Below, one piece after another: positions 49,919-58,429 of a stretch of 64,000 nt of DNA. The DNA comes from Sphaerotilus mobilis (GTDB lineage Bacteria; Pseudomonadota; Gammaproteobacteria; Burkholderiales; Burkholderiaceae_C): NCBI RefSeq assembly GCF_004216565.1, contig NZ_SGWV01000008.1, positions 434,001-498,000 of the forward strand. The letters run 5' to 3'. The translations under genes and the position numbers were made by a program. Numbering within the stretch: the stretch's first letter is position 1; each line of letters opens with the position of its first letter. The notes under the pieces are model-generated. The model was not told the origin of the DNA and searched no databases. It saw only the letters and a list, made by a program, of their open reading frames with translations.

Positions 49919-50064
49919 CAGCCCGTCGGACACGGGGTGTCCGACCTACCGAATACATGACCGAAACAGCGGCATGAATAAACCCATCACCACCACACCG
50001 CCGCGCACCCAACTCGCCCCGTGACCTCCTTCGGTAGGTCGGACACCCCGTGTCCGACGGGCTG
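49919..50064. repeat. Inverted pair of REP-like palindromes (REPIN-type element)
   Basis: Two perfect 35-bp arms (49919-49953 and 50030-50064) in inverted orientation flank 76 bp. Each arm holds its own hairpin, GTCGGACAC-NNN-GTGTCCGAC, next to GTAG, the tetranucleotide typical of REP elements that are moved by REP-associated tyrosine transposases. No transposase is in the window. The element lies between the PPC-domain gene and the LOG-family gene. Confidence 0.85.
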
Positions 50065-50162
50065 TCGACCGCAGACGCTTTGGGGCTGACGAACGAAGAA
50101 GCCGTTGTTGAAGCCGCCGGCCCGATTTGCAACTGCCCCTTCGTGGGCCCATGCTCCGGGTC

Positions 50163-50693
50163 ATGAACCCATCCAAGCCCACCCCCATGCGCCGTCCCCA
50201 GGTCTGCATCCTCGGCAGCGCCGAGCCCGGATCGACCGCCTATGAACTCGCCGGTCAGGCCGGCGAGTTGCTCGCCCGCCATGGCGTCACCGTCGTCAGC
50301 GGTTGCGGCAGTCCCGCGACGCGGGTGGCGGCCGAACGGGCCATGGCGGCGGGCGGGTTGGTGCTGAGCATCGTCCCGCCCGACGAGATGCCGCCGCCGG
50401 ACTGGCCTGCCACCGTCGTCGTGCCGTGCGGCATGGGCGATGCACGCAACCTGCTGATGGCGCTGTCGGGCGATGCCTGCCTGGTGATCGGCGGGCGGGC
50501 CGGCACGATCTCGGAGGTCTGCCTGGCGTGGCTGCACCGGCGTCCGCTGCTGCCGCTGGTGGGCTGTGGCGGCTGGTCGAACGACCTGCCCACGAACCCG
50601 CCTGACGAACGCCAGAACTCGCCCATCCTGCCGTGGCACGACATCGACGCGCTGGCCGGGCAGTTGCGGCAGCTGGGCCTGATCCCGGCCTGA
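50163..50693 (+). CDS. LOG-family (TIGR00725-type) Rossmann protein
   Basis: A protein of about 176 residues with the Rossmann-like fold of the LOG/lysine decarboxylase-like family. It has the nucleotide block as CLVIGGRAGTISEVCLAWLHRRPLLPL, in place of the PGGxGTxxE motif of true cytokinin-activating LOG enzymes. The N terminus is VCILGSAEPGSTAYELAGQAGELLARHGVTVVSGC. Its substrate may be a nucleotide but is unknown. Several starts are possible (50151, 50163, 50187); none has a clear ribosome binding site. Confidence 0.8.
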   Translation: MNPSKPTPMRRPQVCILGSAEPGSTAYELAGQAGELLARHGVTVVSGCGSPATRVAAERAMAAGGLVLSIVPPDEMPPPDWPATVVVPCGMGDARNLLMALSGDACLVIGGRAGTISEVCLAWLHRRPLLPLVGCGGWSNDLPTNPPDERQNSPILPWHDIDALAGQLRQLGLIPA

Positions 50694-50738
50694 AGGTGCG
50701 GCGCTAGGATCGTCGCCCCTGGATCTGCCTGGCCTGCC

Positions 50739-51209
50739 GTGCCCAACTTCAAGACCCTCGACGCACGGATACCCGCGCCCGTCATCGCGCTGACCATCGG
50801 CCTGGCCATGAAGGGCGCCGTGCTGGCGATCGGTCTGCGGGTCGATCCGAGCACCTGGCGCATGCAGTTGGGCGTGGCCCTGTCACAGCTCAGCGCGCTG
50901 ATCGCGCTGGCCGCCTTGTGGACGCTGTGGCGGGCCCGCACGACGATCAATCCGATGCAGCCGCACAGGGCCTCGCGGCTGGTCACCGCCGGCATCTACC
51001 GGCTGTCGCGCAACCCGATGTACCTGAGCCTGTTGCTGCTGCTGTCGGCCTATGCGCTGCGCATCGACGCCGTGCTGACGTGGCTTGGGCCGCTGGCCTT
51101 CTGGGCCTACGTGACACGCTTCCAGATCCTGCCGGAGGAACGTGTGCTGGCCGACAAGTTCGGCCCCGCCTACCGGGACTACCGGCACCGCACCCGCCGC
51201 TGGCTTTGA
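50739..51209 (+). CDS. ICMT/PEMT-like membrane methyltransferase
   Basis: A small membrane protein of 156 residues from the isoprenylcysteine methyltransferase/phospholipid methyltransferase-like group. It has about four helices and the C-terminal signature RLVTAGIYRLSRNPMYLSLLLLL with FQILPEERVLADKFGPAYRDYRHRTRRW, which binds S-adenosylmethionine. Start codon is GTG. The methyl acceptor is unknown. It is followed by an SRPBCC protein gene in the same direction. Confidence 0.88.
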   Translation: MPNFKTLDARIPAPVIALTIGLAMKGAVLAIGLRVDPSTWRMQLGVALSQLSALIALAALWTLWRARTTINPMQPHRASRLVTAGIYRLSRNPMYLSLLLLLSAYALRIDAVLTWLGPLAFWAYVTRFQILPEERVLADKFGPAYRDYRHRTRRWL

Positions 51210-51315
51210 GTCGGCTGCACGCCGGCAACCTGCCGAGGGGAAGGGACAAGCCGGGCGCCCGCCCCCACCTTGCGCCAGACTGTCCGCCCGACCACCCCAC
51301 GACGCGAGGACCGCC

Positions 51316-51774
51316 ATGAAGACCACGCTCGAATTCAGCTTGCACATCGCCGCGCCACGTTCGGTGGTGTGGCAACACATGCTGACGGATGCGGGCTACC
51401 GGGACTGGACCTCGGTCTTCTGCGCCGGGTCCTACTTCTTGGGATCGTGGCACGTGGGTGCCGAGATCCGCTTCCTGTCCCCGGGAGGCGACGGCATGGT
51501 GGCGGAGATCGCCGAGCACCGCTTGCACGAGCGGGTGTCGATCCGGCACCTGGGCGACATCGTGGCCGGCGTCGAGGACCGCGACAGCGAGCGGGCGCGC
51601 AGCATCTACCCGGCCTACGAGACCTACGAGACCTTCGACATGGCAAACGACGGCGAGGGCACGCTGCTGCGGGTCTGCGTCGATGCCGTCCCCGAGTTCG
51701 AGGCCTTCCTGAGCGACACCTACCCGAAGGCCCTGCAGCGCCTGAAGGCGATCTGCGAAGGCCTGCCACACTGA
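51316..51774 (+). CDS. SRPBCC-family (START-like) protein
   Basis: A protein of 152 residues of the SRPBCC/polyketide cyclase-like fold, with FSLHIAAPRSVVWQHMLTDAGYRDWTSVFCAGSYFLGSWHVGAEIRFLSPGGDGMVAEI as the typical start and a long C-terminal helix (PEFEAFLSDTYPKALQRLKAICE). Such proteins hold a hydrophobic ligand; AHSA1-like members are of unknown function. GAGGA lies 8 nt before the ATG. Two more small genes follow or precede in the same direction. Confidence 0.85.
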   Translation: MKTTLEFSLHIAAPRSVVWQHMLTDAGYRDWTSVFCAGSYFLGSWHVGAEIRFLSPGGDGMVAEIAEHRLHERVSIRHLGDIVAGVEDRDSERARSIYPAYETYETFDMANDGEGTLLRVCVDAVPEFEAFLSDTYPKALQRLKAICEGLPH

Positions 51775-51804
51775 GCGGCCCGACACCGAGAAAGCACGAC
51801 ACCC

Positions 51805-52116
51805 ATGGGACAAGCCCGCCAACGTGGCAGCCTGGCACAGCGCCAGCAAGCCGCGATCGACCAGAAACTGGCTCTGCGGCCGAAGTTCATCACCTGCAAC
51901 CATTGCCAGGCCACCTTGACGGCGATGGACGCGGTCGACGTGTCGGCCTTGCCCGGCATCACCGCCGCCTTCGAGGCGCATTGCCCGCACTGCGAGCACG
52001 ACACCTATGCGATCAAGGGCGAGCCCGAGGCGGTGGCGCGCCTGCACGCCGCGATCGAGCAGGCGGCCGGCGGCAGCAGCGGCGCCGGCACGGTGCCGGC
52101 GGCGAACAAGGGCTGA
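51805..52116 (+). CDS. Small protein with two CxxC motifs, unknown function
   Basis: I do not recognise this 103-residue protein. CNHC (about residue 31) and CPHC (about residue 60) could form one zinc ribbon. The N terminus is glutamine- and arginine-rich (MGQARQRGSLAQRQQAAIDQK), and the C terminus is low in complexity. It follows the SRPBCC gene by 30 nt. Confidence 0.7.
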   Translation: MGQARQRGSLAQRQQAAIDQKLALRPKFITCNHCQATLTAMDAVDVSALPGITAAFEAHCPHCEHDTYAIKGEPEAVARLHAAIEQAAGGSSGAGTVPAANKG

Positions 52117-52239
52117 ACCGGCTCAGGCACGCGGGGCCGCCGCACGGCCCAGCACGGCGGCGCTGTAACACCCTGCCGCATAGCCCTCGGCACATGCGGC
52201 GATGGCGTTCGGGATGGGCCGCGCCCCAGCCGACGCGCC

Positions 52240-53076
52240 TCAGTACTTCAAGGTCGCCACCGAACGCAGCATCTCGGGCGTCGTGCTCGGGAAGCCGAAG
52301 TATTCGAGGTAGGCGGGGATCTGCTCGAACAGCATGTCCGAGCCGATCTGGTAGGGGCAGCCACGCGCCGCGGCGGCGCTCAGGAAGGCGGTCATCTCGG
52401 TCTTCATGACAACCTCGCCCACGAAGGTGGTCGGCGCGATGCGCGAGACGTCCATCGGCATCGCGTCGCCGTCGTTCATGCCCATGGGCGTGGCATTGAC
52501 GACGACGTCGTGGCCGGCCGGGTCGTTGCTGCCGGTGACGACCTGCAGCATCGGGTAGTGCGTGCGCAGGCGCTCGCCCAGGGCCTCGCCCGATTCGGCG
52601 CGGGCGTCGAACAGCGTGATCGCGGCGACGCCTGCGGCGGCCAGCGACGCGGCGATCGCCGAGCCCACGCCGCCGCAGCCGACCACCAGCACACGCGCGC
52701 CCTTGAGCACACGGCCCTTGCGCAGCACGCCGCGCACAAAGCCCTCGCCGTCGAACATGTCGCCCTGCAAGCGGCCGTCGGGCAGGCGCCGCACGGCGTT
52801 GCAGGCCCCGGCGATCGCGGCGGTGGGGAGCACCTCGTCGACCAGCGCGGTGGTGACGACCTTGTGCGGCATCGTGATCAGCGCGCCGCGGATGTTGGCA
52901 AGCTGGAAGACCGAGCGCAGGAAGGTCGCGTAGTCGTCGCTCTGGCAACCCATGGGCACGACGATGGCGTTGACGCCGGCCTTCTCGAACCACGGGTTGT
53001 AGATCATCGGCGCCTTGAAGGCATGGGTCGGGAAGCCGATATGGGCAACGATCTCGGTGTGGCCGTTGATGATCAT
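52240..53076 (-). CDS. Shikimate dehydrogenase family protein with unusual substrate pocket
   Basis: An AroE-like NAD(P)-dependent dehydrogenase of 278 residues. The catalytic lysine is in GALITMPHKVVTTALVDEV and the cofactor loop is VLVVGCGGVGSAIAASLAAAG (about 124-144). In standard AroE the substrate carboxylate is held by two serines of an SxS motif before the first helix; here that place reads IGFPTHAFKAPMIYNPWF, without them. It is therefore probably a catabolic quinate/shikimate dehydrogenase or an enzyme for a related compound. It follows the QuiC-like gene by 31 nt at the end of a TRAP operon. Confidence 0.88.
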   Translation of the reverse strand: MIINGHTEIVAHIGFPTHAFKAPMIYNPWFEKAGVNAIVVPMGCQSDDYATFLRSVFQLANIRGALITMPHKVVTTALVDEVLPTAAIAGACNAVRRLPDGRLQGDMFDGEGFVRGVLRKGRVLKGARVLVVGCGGVGSAIAASLAAAGVAAITLFDARAESGEALGERLRTHYPMLQVVTGSNDPAGHDVVVNATPMGMNDGDAMPMDVSRIAPTTFVGEVVMKTEMTAFLSAAAARGCPYQIGSDMLFEQIPAYLEYFGFPSTTPEMLRSVATLKY

Positions 53077-53107
53077 GGTCAGGTTCTGCGCAGAGGGGTT
53101 GTGAAGC

Positions 53108-55045
53108 TCAGGCGGCCACGGCCAGACGCGGCAGGCCGTCGCGCCACTGGGCCATGGCGGCGAGACGGAATGGCGCGTTGGCCGTGCCATAGCCGGCATA
53201 GCCGCCGCGTCGCTCGACCAGCTCGATGTGGAAGCGTTCCTCGTAGGGCAGCAGGTAGAGCTGCAGGAACTCGGCCCCATCGGGCTCGCGGTCATAGAGG
53301 ATGCCCAGCTCGCGCATGGCGGCGAGCAGGCCGGGCTCGACGTCGTGTTTGGCCAGCACGTCGTCGTAGTAGTTGTCGGGGATGGGCAGCAGCGGCGCGC
53401 CCAGGGCCTTGAGACGGCGCGCGGTGGCGACCAGATCGGGCACGGCCACGGCGATCTGCTGCAGGCCGGCACCGCGCTGGCGCGCCACGCTGCGGGCCAC
53501 CGAGGTGTTCTCGCGCTCGGACATCGTCACCGCCAGCCGGACGGCCTTGTCGGCTGACTCGAACTCGCGGCTGCGGATCACGCCATAGGGGTCGTGCAGC
53601 ACGACGTTGCGCTCGGGCACCAGGCCCAGCACGGCGCGGCTGAACAGCGTCCAGGGCTCGACCTGACCGGCCGGCACGGCATGCACCAGGTGATCGACGG
53701 CGGCGCCGGGCCCGAAGGCACCGGCCACGTCGACACCGGCGTCCAGCACGAAGTCGGCCTCGAAGGGCGGGTGGCCGTCCTGCGTGGTGCCGCAGAAATA
53801 GATCAGGCTGCCATCGGGCGCCCGAACCGCCGGAATGGCCAGCTCGTTCTGCCCGATGCGGCCGATGGCACGCGGGCACAGCAGCGCCTCCGCACGGGCC
53901 ACGGCAACGGCCGGATCGGCCCCGGCCAGCGCCACCGCGCAGACCGAGGGGCCATGGGCCTCGAAGTGGCTGCGGGCGAAGGAATCGGCTTCCAGGTTGA
54001 GCACGATGCGCACATCGCCCTGGCCGTAGAGGTCGACCTGCTTGGAGCGGTGCCGGCCCATGCGCACGAAGCCGGCACGCGCCAGCCACTGCGCCAGCAC
54101 CACGCCGGCCGCCGGATCGACCGCGAACTCGATGAAGGACCAGCCGTCGAGCCGGGCCGGCGGCGGTGGGTCAAACAGCGCGACCTTGCGGGTCGGCGCC
54201 AGCAGCGGCTTCCGGGCGGCTTCGGCGGCGCGGTCCAGCCGCACCTGCTCTTCCAGCCAGAGCAATGAACGCATCGCATCGACCGCGTTGGAGCGGGCCG
54301 GCGCGGCGCGGAACTCGTCGTTGAAGATCTCCAGCGACAGCGGGCCGTCATAGCCCGCATCGAGCGCAGCGCGTGTGAAGCGCGCGACCTCCAGCTCGCC
54401 CTGGCCGGGGAAGCAGCGGTAGTGGCGGCTGTGGGTCAGCACGTCGGTGGCGACCCAGGGCGCATCGGCCAGCTGCATGAAGAAGATCTTGTCGCCGGGC
54501 AGTTGTGCGATGTCGGTCGGGTCATCGCGCAGGGCCAGCGTGTGGAAGCTGTCGAGGGCCAGACCCAGGTGCGGATGGTCGACGCGGCGGACGACGTCCC
54601 AGGCCTGTTTCCAGAGCTTGACCTGCGTGCCCCAGGCCAGCGCCTCGTAGGCGATGCGCATGCCGCGTCGGCCCGCCCGTTCGGCCAGCTGCGCGAACTG
54701 CTCGGCCAGCACCGCCGGGTCGGCCACGGCATCGGGCTGCACGTTCGAGCAGACCAGGATCATCTGGGTGCCCAGCTCCTGCATCAGGTCGAACTTGCGC
54801 TCGGCCCGGTCGAGGTTGCGGGCCAGTTGTGTCGCGCCCGGCGCGTCGTAGTCGCGGAAGGGCTGAAACAGGTCGATGCCCAGGCCCAGGTCCTCGCAGA
54901 TGCTGCGCACATCACGCGGCGAGCCGGGGAACTGCAGCAGGTCGTTCTCGAAGATCTCGACCGCGTCGAAGCGGGCGGCGGCGGCGGCCTGCAGCTTCTC
55001 GCGCAGCATGCCGGAGAGGGAGACGGTGGCGATGGCGCGACGCAT
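53108..55045 (-). CDS. QuiC-like 3-dehydroshikimate dehydratase, TIM barrel fused to HPPD-like domain
   Basis: A two-domain enzyme of 645 residues. Residues 1-285 form a xylose isomerase-like TIM barrel (RRAIATVSLSGMLREKLQAAAAARFDAVEIFENDLL, VCSNVQPDAV, YEALAWGTQ, ALDSFHTLA, LEIFNDEF), with metal-binding Glu, Asp and Glu positions visible. The C-terminal part (about 315-640) resembles 4-hydroxyphenylpyruvate dioxygenase (WSFIEFAVDPAAGVVLAQWLARAGFVRMGRHRSKQVDLYGQGDVRIVLN). This architecture is known for 3-dehydroshikimate dehydratases that make protocatechuate. Start chosen at the ATG before RRAIA. With the shikimate dehydrogenase family gene and TRAP transporter, it forms a quinate/shikimate catabolic unit. 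Confidence 0.9.
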   Translation of the reverse strand: MRRAIATVSLSGMLREKLQAAAAARFDAVEIFENDLLQFPGSPRDVRSICEDLGLGIDLFQPFRDYDAPGATQLARNLDRAERKFDLMQELGTQMILVCSNVQPDAVADPAVLAEQFAQLAERAGRRGMRIAYEALAWGTQVKLWKQAWDVVRRVDHPHLGLALDSFHTLALRDDPTDIAQLPGDKIFFMQLADAPWVATDVLTHSRHYRCFPGQGELEVARFTRAALDAGYDGPLSLEIFNDEFRAAPARSNAVDAMRSLLWLEEQVRLDRAAEAARKPLLAPTRKVALFDPPPPARLDGWSFIEFAVDPAAGVVLAQWLARAGFVRMGRHRSKQVDLYGQGDVRIVLNLEADSFARSHFEAHGPSVCAVALAGADPAVAVARAEALLCPRAIGRIGQNELAIPAVRAPDGSLIYFCGTTQDGHPPFEADFVLDAGVDVAGAFGPGAAVDHLVHAVPAGQVEPWTLFSRAVLGLVPERNVVLHDPYGVIRSREFESADKAVRLAVTMSERENTSVARSVARQRGAGLQQIAVAVPDLVATARRLKALGAPLLPIPDNYYDDVLAKHDVEPGLLAAMRELGILYDREPDGAEFLQLYLLPYEERFHIELVERRGGYAGYGTANAPFRLAAMAQWRDGLPRLAVAA

Positions 55046-55072
55046 GGACAGCCTCAGGGGATCGGGAGGGAT

Positions 55073-55098
55073 GCGGGCCGGACCGAGGTCCGGCCCGC
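55073..55098. terminator. Intra-operon hairpin between dctP and the QuiC-like gene
   Basis: A perfect 11-bp stem (GCGGGCCGGAC/GTCCGGCCCGC) with a CGAG loop, lying after the dctP stop in the direction of transcription. It probably ends part of the transcripts, giving more receptor than enzyme mRNA, or protects the dctP message end. Confidence 0.65.
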
Positions 55099-55156
55099 GA
55101 GACCACAACGGGTCTTGGGGCTTGGCGCTTGGCGCTTCGGCCTTGAGCCTTGGGCC

Positions 55157-56161
55157 TTACTTGCGCAGCTTGGCCAGTTCGGCCTGCACCTCGGCCACGA
55201 TCGGGCCGGCCGAGACGCTGTGCTTGTCGAGCACCGGCTTCATCTTCTCGCGCAGCTTGACCAGCTCGGCGGCCGGCAGCGAGGTCACGGTCATGCCGTT
55301 CTTCTTGAGCAGTTCGAGGTTGGCGGCGACGGCAGCACGGGCGCCTTCACGCTGGGCCTTGACGGCCTCGTCGGCGGCCTCGTCGATGATCTTGCGTTCG
55401 GCGGCGTTGAGCTGGTCCCAGACGCGCTTGCTGAAGATGACCGACTGCGGGTTGTACTGGTGGTTGGTCAGCGCGATGAACTTCTGGACTTCCCAGAACT
55501 TGTTGGCGGCGATCACCGAGACCGGGTTCTCCTGGCCGTCGATCGCGCCCTGCTCCAGTGCCGCGTAGACCTCGGGGAAAGGCATCGGCGTGGGGTTGGC
55601 GCTCAGGGCCTTGACCCAGTCGACGTTGATGGCGTTGGGGATCACGCGCAGCTTCAGGCCGGCGATGTCATCGACCTTGTTGATCGCGCGCTTGCCGGTG
55701 GTGATGTTGCGAAAGCCCAGCTCCCAGTAGGACAGGCCGACGATGCCCTTGTCGGCCAGCGCCGCGTGCATCTTCTGGCCGAGGGGGCCGTCGACGATGG
55801 CGTCGGCTTCCTTCTCGTTGTTGAACAGGAAGGGGAAGTCGAAGACTTCGAGCGCCTTGACCTCGGAGGCCAGGATGCCGGAGTTCATCACCGCCATCTC
55901 GACCGTGCCGCCCTTGACGGCCGACAGCGTCGCCTGGTCACTGCCCAGCGTGCCGTTGAGGAAGAGCTGGACCTTCATCTTGCCGCCCGAGCGGGCTTCC
56001 ACCGCCGCCTGGAACTTCTTCATGCCCACCACGGCCGGGTGGCCTTCGGGGCTGTTGAGGCCGAACTTGATGGTGCGCTCGCGGATCTCCTGGGCCGAGA
56101 CGGCGCCGACGGCAGCCAGGGCCACGGTGGCCAGCAGGGTCTTGATGAACAGTCGCTTCAT
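55157..56161 (-). CDS. TRAP transporter substrate-binding protein (DctP type)
   Basis: A periplasmic TRAP receptor of 334 residues. A signal peptide (MKRLFIKTLLATVALAAVGA, cleavage near VSAQE) precedes FGLNSPEGHPAVVGMKKFQAAVEARSGGKMKVQLF, LKLRVIPNAINVDWVKALSANP with the carboxylate-binding arginine, and LEQGAIDGQENPVSVI. GGAGACA lies 5 nt before the start. It is transcribed after dctM, in a unit with a QuiC-like dehydratase, so shikimate, quinate or dehydroshikimate is the probable ligand. Confidence 0.93.
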   Translation of the reverse strand: MKRLFIKTLLATVALAAVGAVSAQEIRERTIKFGLNSPEGHPAVVGMKKFQAAVEARSGGKMKVQLFLNGTLGSDQATLSAVKGGTVEMAVMNSGILASEVKALEVFDFPFLFNNEKEADAIVDGPLGQKMHAALADKGIVGLSYWELGFRNITTGKRAINKVDDIAGLKLRVIPNAINVDWVKALSANPTPMPFPEVYAALEQGAIDGQENPVSVIAANKFWEVQKFIALTNHQYNPQSVIFSKRVWDQLNAAERKIIDEAADEAVKAQREGARAAVAANLELLKKNGMTVTSLPAAELVKLREKMKPVLDKHSVSAGPIVAEVQAELAKLRK

Positions 56162-56258
56162 GGTCTTGTCTCCGAAGAGTTGGGGGTGGGTCAGGGAACG
56201 GTGAACGGTGAACGGCAAGAGGACGGGGAAGGGAGAACGACGACCGGTGACAGACAAC

Positions 56259-56335
56259 GTGCGTCGTGCGTCGTGCGTCGTGCGTCGTGCGTCGTGCGTC
56301 GTGCGTCGTGCGTCGTGCGTCGTGCGTCGTGCGTC
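56259..56335. repeat. Perfect tandem repeat, 7-bp unit x11
   Basis: Eleven exact copies of GTGCGTC run to 2 bp before the stop of dctM in the gap before dctP. All copies are identical, so the array is young or actively corrected, and its length probably varies between strains. Confidence 0.95.
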
Positions 56336-56337
56336 GA

Positions 56338-57615
56338 TCAGTAGAACCAGCGGGCGGGCACCATCACCAGCTGCGGGAAGGCAATCATCAGGAACATGGC
56401 GATGAACTGGGCAATCATGAAAGGCACGACGCCCTTGGTGACCTGGTCCATCGACAGCTTGCCGGCACCCGCCACCGCGTTGAGCACGGTGCCCACGGGC
56501 GGGGTGATCAGGCCGATCGCGTTGTTGATGATGAAGAGCACGCCAAAGTAGACCGGGTCGATGCCAGCGGCCTTGACGACCGGCATCAGCACGGGGGTCA
56601 GCAGCAGGATGGTCGGGGTCATGTCCAGGGCGGTGCCCACCACCATGGTCAGCACCATGATGGCCAGCATCAGCAGGCGCGGGCTGTCCAGCAGCGGCTG
56701 CAGCAGCTCGACGATCTGGCCCGGCAGGTTGGCCACCGTGATCAGCCAGGCCGAGACCATCGCCGCAGCGACCAGGAACATCACCACGGCGCTGGTCTTG
56801 GATGCCGAGATGAACAGCGGCACCAGCTTCTTGATGTTCAGCTCGCCATAGATGACGGTCGACACAAACAGCGAATACATCGCGGCGACGACGGCGGCCT
56901 CGGTCGGCGTGAAGATGCCGAACTTCAGGCCGAAGACGATGATCAGCGGCAGCACCAGCGCCCAGCCGGCCTTGCGCATGGCGGCGAACACCTCGGCCGT
57001 CGTCTTGCGCGGCGGCGGGGTGATCTGTTCCTTGCGGCACAGCCACCACCAGGTCACGACCAGCGACAGGGCCAGCCAGACGCCCGGGAAGATCCCGGCC
57101 ATGAACAGCTTGGTGATCGAGACCCCACCGGCGACGCCGAAGATCACGAAGCCGATCGACGGCGGAATGATCGGGGCAATGATGCCGCCGGCGGCGATCA
57201 GGCCAGCCGAGCGCGCCTTGTCGTGGCCCGCATTGACCATCATCGGCAGCAGCAGCGCGGCGAGCGCGGCGGCATCGGCCACGGCCGATCCAGACAGCGA
57301 GGCCATGATGACGGCCGCCAGGATGGTCACGTAGCCCAGGCCGCCCTTGATGTGGCCGACCAGGGACATCGCGAAGTTCACGATCCGGCGCGACAGGCCA
57401 CCAGCGTTCATGATTTCGCCGGCCAGCATGAAGAAGGGCACCGCCAGCAGCGGGAAGCTGTTGGCACCTTCGAGGAGGTTCTGGGCCAGGATCTGGGCGT
57501 CGAAGTTGCCCATATGCAGCATCAGCGCGACGCCACACAGCAGCAACGCAAACGCGATGGGGACGCCCAGCGCCATGGCGGCGATCAGGGAGCCCAGGAA
57601 GACGATGACGGTCAT
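56338..57615 (-). CDS. TRAP transporter large permease (DctM type)
   Basis: The channel subunit, 425 residues and about twelve membrane helices, with LLAVPFFMLAGEIMNAGGLSRRIV, IMASLSGSAVADAAALAALLLP, GGIIAPIIPPSIGFVIFG, FTPTEAAVVAAMYSL and AIGLITPPVGTVLNAV. It differs clearly from the other DctM in this window, so the two systems are not a recent duplication. It lies 57 nt after dctQ and before dctP with the 7-bp array in between. Probable cargo is a shikimate-type hydroaromatic acid. Confidence 0.93.
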   Translation of the reverse strand: MTVIVFLGSLIAAMALGVPIAFALLLCGVALMLHMGNFDAQILAQNLLEGANSFPLLAVPFFMLAGEIMNAGGLSRRIVNFAMSLVGHIKGGLGYVTILAAVIMASLSGSAVADAAALAALLLPMMVNAGHDKARSAGLIAAGGIIAPIIPPSIGFVIFGVAGGVSITKLFMAGIFPGVWLALSLVVTWWWLCRKEQITPPPRKTTAEVFAAMRKAGWALVLPLIIVFGLKFGIFTPTEAAVVAAMYSLFVSTVIYGELNIKKLVPLFISASKTSAVVMFLVAAAMVSAWLITVANLPGQIVELLQPLLDSPRLLMLAIMVLTMVVGTALDMTPTILLLTPVLMPVVKAAGIDPVYFGVLFIINNAIGLITPPVGTVLNAVAGAGKLSMDQVTKGVVPFMIAQFIAMFLMIAFPQLVMVPARWFY

Positions 57616-57651
57616 GTCGTTGCCTTGTTGTCGGATAGTGGGAGCGGACGC

Positions 57652-57697
57652 GCGGCTCAGCGGCTCAGCGGCTCAGCGGCTCAGCGGCTCAGCGGCT
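57652..57697. repeat. Tandem repeat, 8-bp unit x5.75, overlapping the end of dctQ
   Basis: Five exact copies of GCGGCTCA and a partial sixth. The stop codon of dctQ lies within the array and its last codons (EPLSR) are encoded by it. A related GGCTGGTG duplication follows further in the gene. Confidence 0.9.
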
Positions 57698-58251
57698 GGT
57701 GGCTGGTGGCTGTTGGCGGGCGCGTCGGCCTCACCGTGCGGCACGTCTTCCGATTCCTGGATCAGCACCAGATGGTCGTCGTCGATCTTGCCGGTCAGCA
57801 GACGCACGAGATCCATGATCAGGATGGGCGCACCCAGCACCGCGAAGGTCATGCCGCTGGCGTAGAACCAGCCCATCGACGCTTCCATGACGGGGCTCTG
57901 GGATTCGACGTTGATCTTGAACTGCTCCAGGCTGCCGGCAAACAGCAGCCAGAGGATGTAGAGCATCAGCACCAGCGACAGGCCCATGCACAAGCGCTTG
58001 CCGGTCGGGCCCAGCTTGCCCACCAGCATGTCGGTGCCGAGGTGGGCGTTCTCGCGCAAGGCGATGACCGCGCCCAGAAAGGTCAGCCAGACAAACAGCC
58101 AGCGCGACAGTTCCTCTGAAATGGTGAAACCGGAGTTGAAGCCATAGCGCATCACCACATTGCCGAACACCAGCACCACCATCACCGCCATCGCGGCGGC
58201 GATCAGGTAGCCGATGAGGCGGCAATAAGCGCTGATCAGCTTGTCAATCAT
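57673..58251 (-). CDS. TRAP transporter small permease (DctQ type)
   Basis: A small membrane subunit of 192 residues with four helices (about 10-30, 48-66, 90-110 and 132-155) and RYGFNSGFTISEELSRWLFVWLTFLGAVIALRENAHLGTD. The C-terminal tail (EADAPANSHQPPAAEPLSR) is longer and more variable than usual and is encoded by tandem repeats, so its end has probably been changed by repeat expansion. It is the first gene of the leftward TRAP-quiC operon, divergent from an IclR regulator. Confidence 0.9.
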   Translation of the reverse strand: MIDKLISAYCRLIGYLIAAAMAVMVVLVFGNVVMRYGFNSGFTISEELSRWLFVWLTFLGAVIALRENAHLGTDMLVGKLGPTGKRLCMGLSLVLMLYILWLLFAGSLEQFKINVESQSPVMEASMGWFYASGMTFAVLGAPILIMDLVRLLTGKIDDDHLVLIQESEDVPHGEADAPANSHQPPAAEPLSR

Positions 58252-58333
58252 CGTTGTCTCCTCGTTTCAAGCGCGGGATGCAGTGGATTCAATGTAGGTC
58301 GGTGCCCGACACGACACCAGCCAAAGATGGGCC

Positions 58334-58356
58334 CCGCGATCGATCACCGATCGCGG
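58334..58356. promoter_or_regulatory. Candidate IclR-type operator, 9-bp perfect inverted repeat
   Basis: CCGCGATCG-ATCAC-CGATCGCGG lies midway between the divergent dctQ and IclR genes (82 nt and 74 nt from their starts). It is the only long symmetric site in that gap, so it is the best candidate for the IclR regulator. Confidence 0.6.
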
Positions 58357-58429
58357 CCTATCATCCAACGACCGCATTAGTGGTTATCCCTAGATTCATC
58401 CCCCGCCGGCAAGACACCGAGGCCACGCC

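Noticed and set aside
49919-50064. Insertion sequence with terminal inverted repeats
   Set aside because: There are only 76 bp between the arms and no transposase. Hairpins with GTAG inside each arm fit a REP pair better.
56259-56335. Possible CRISPR array
   Set aside because: The units are 7 bp and directly adjacent with no spacers, and there are no cas genes. It is a simple tandem repeat.
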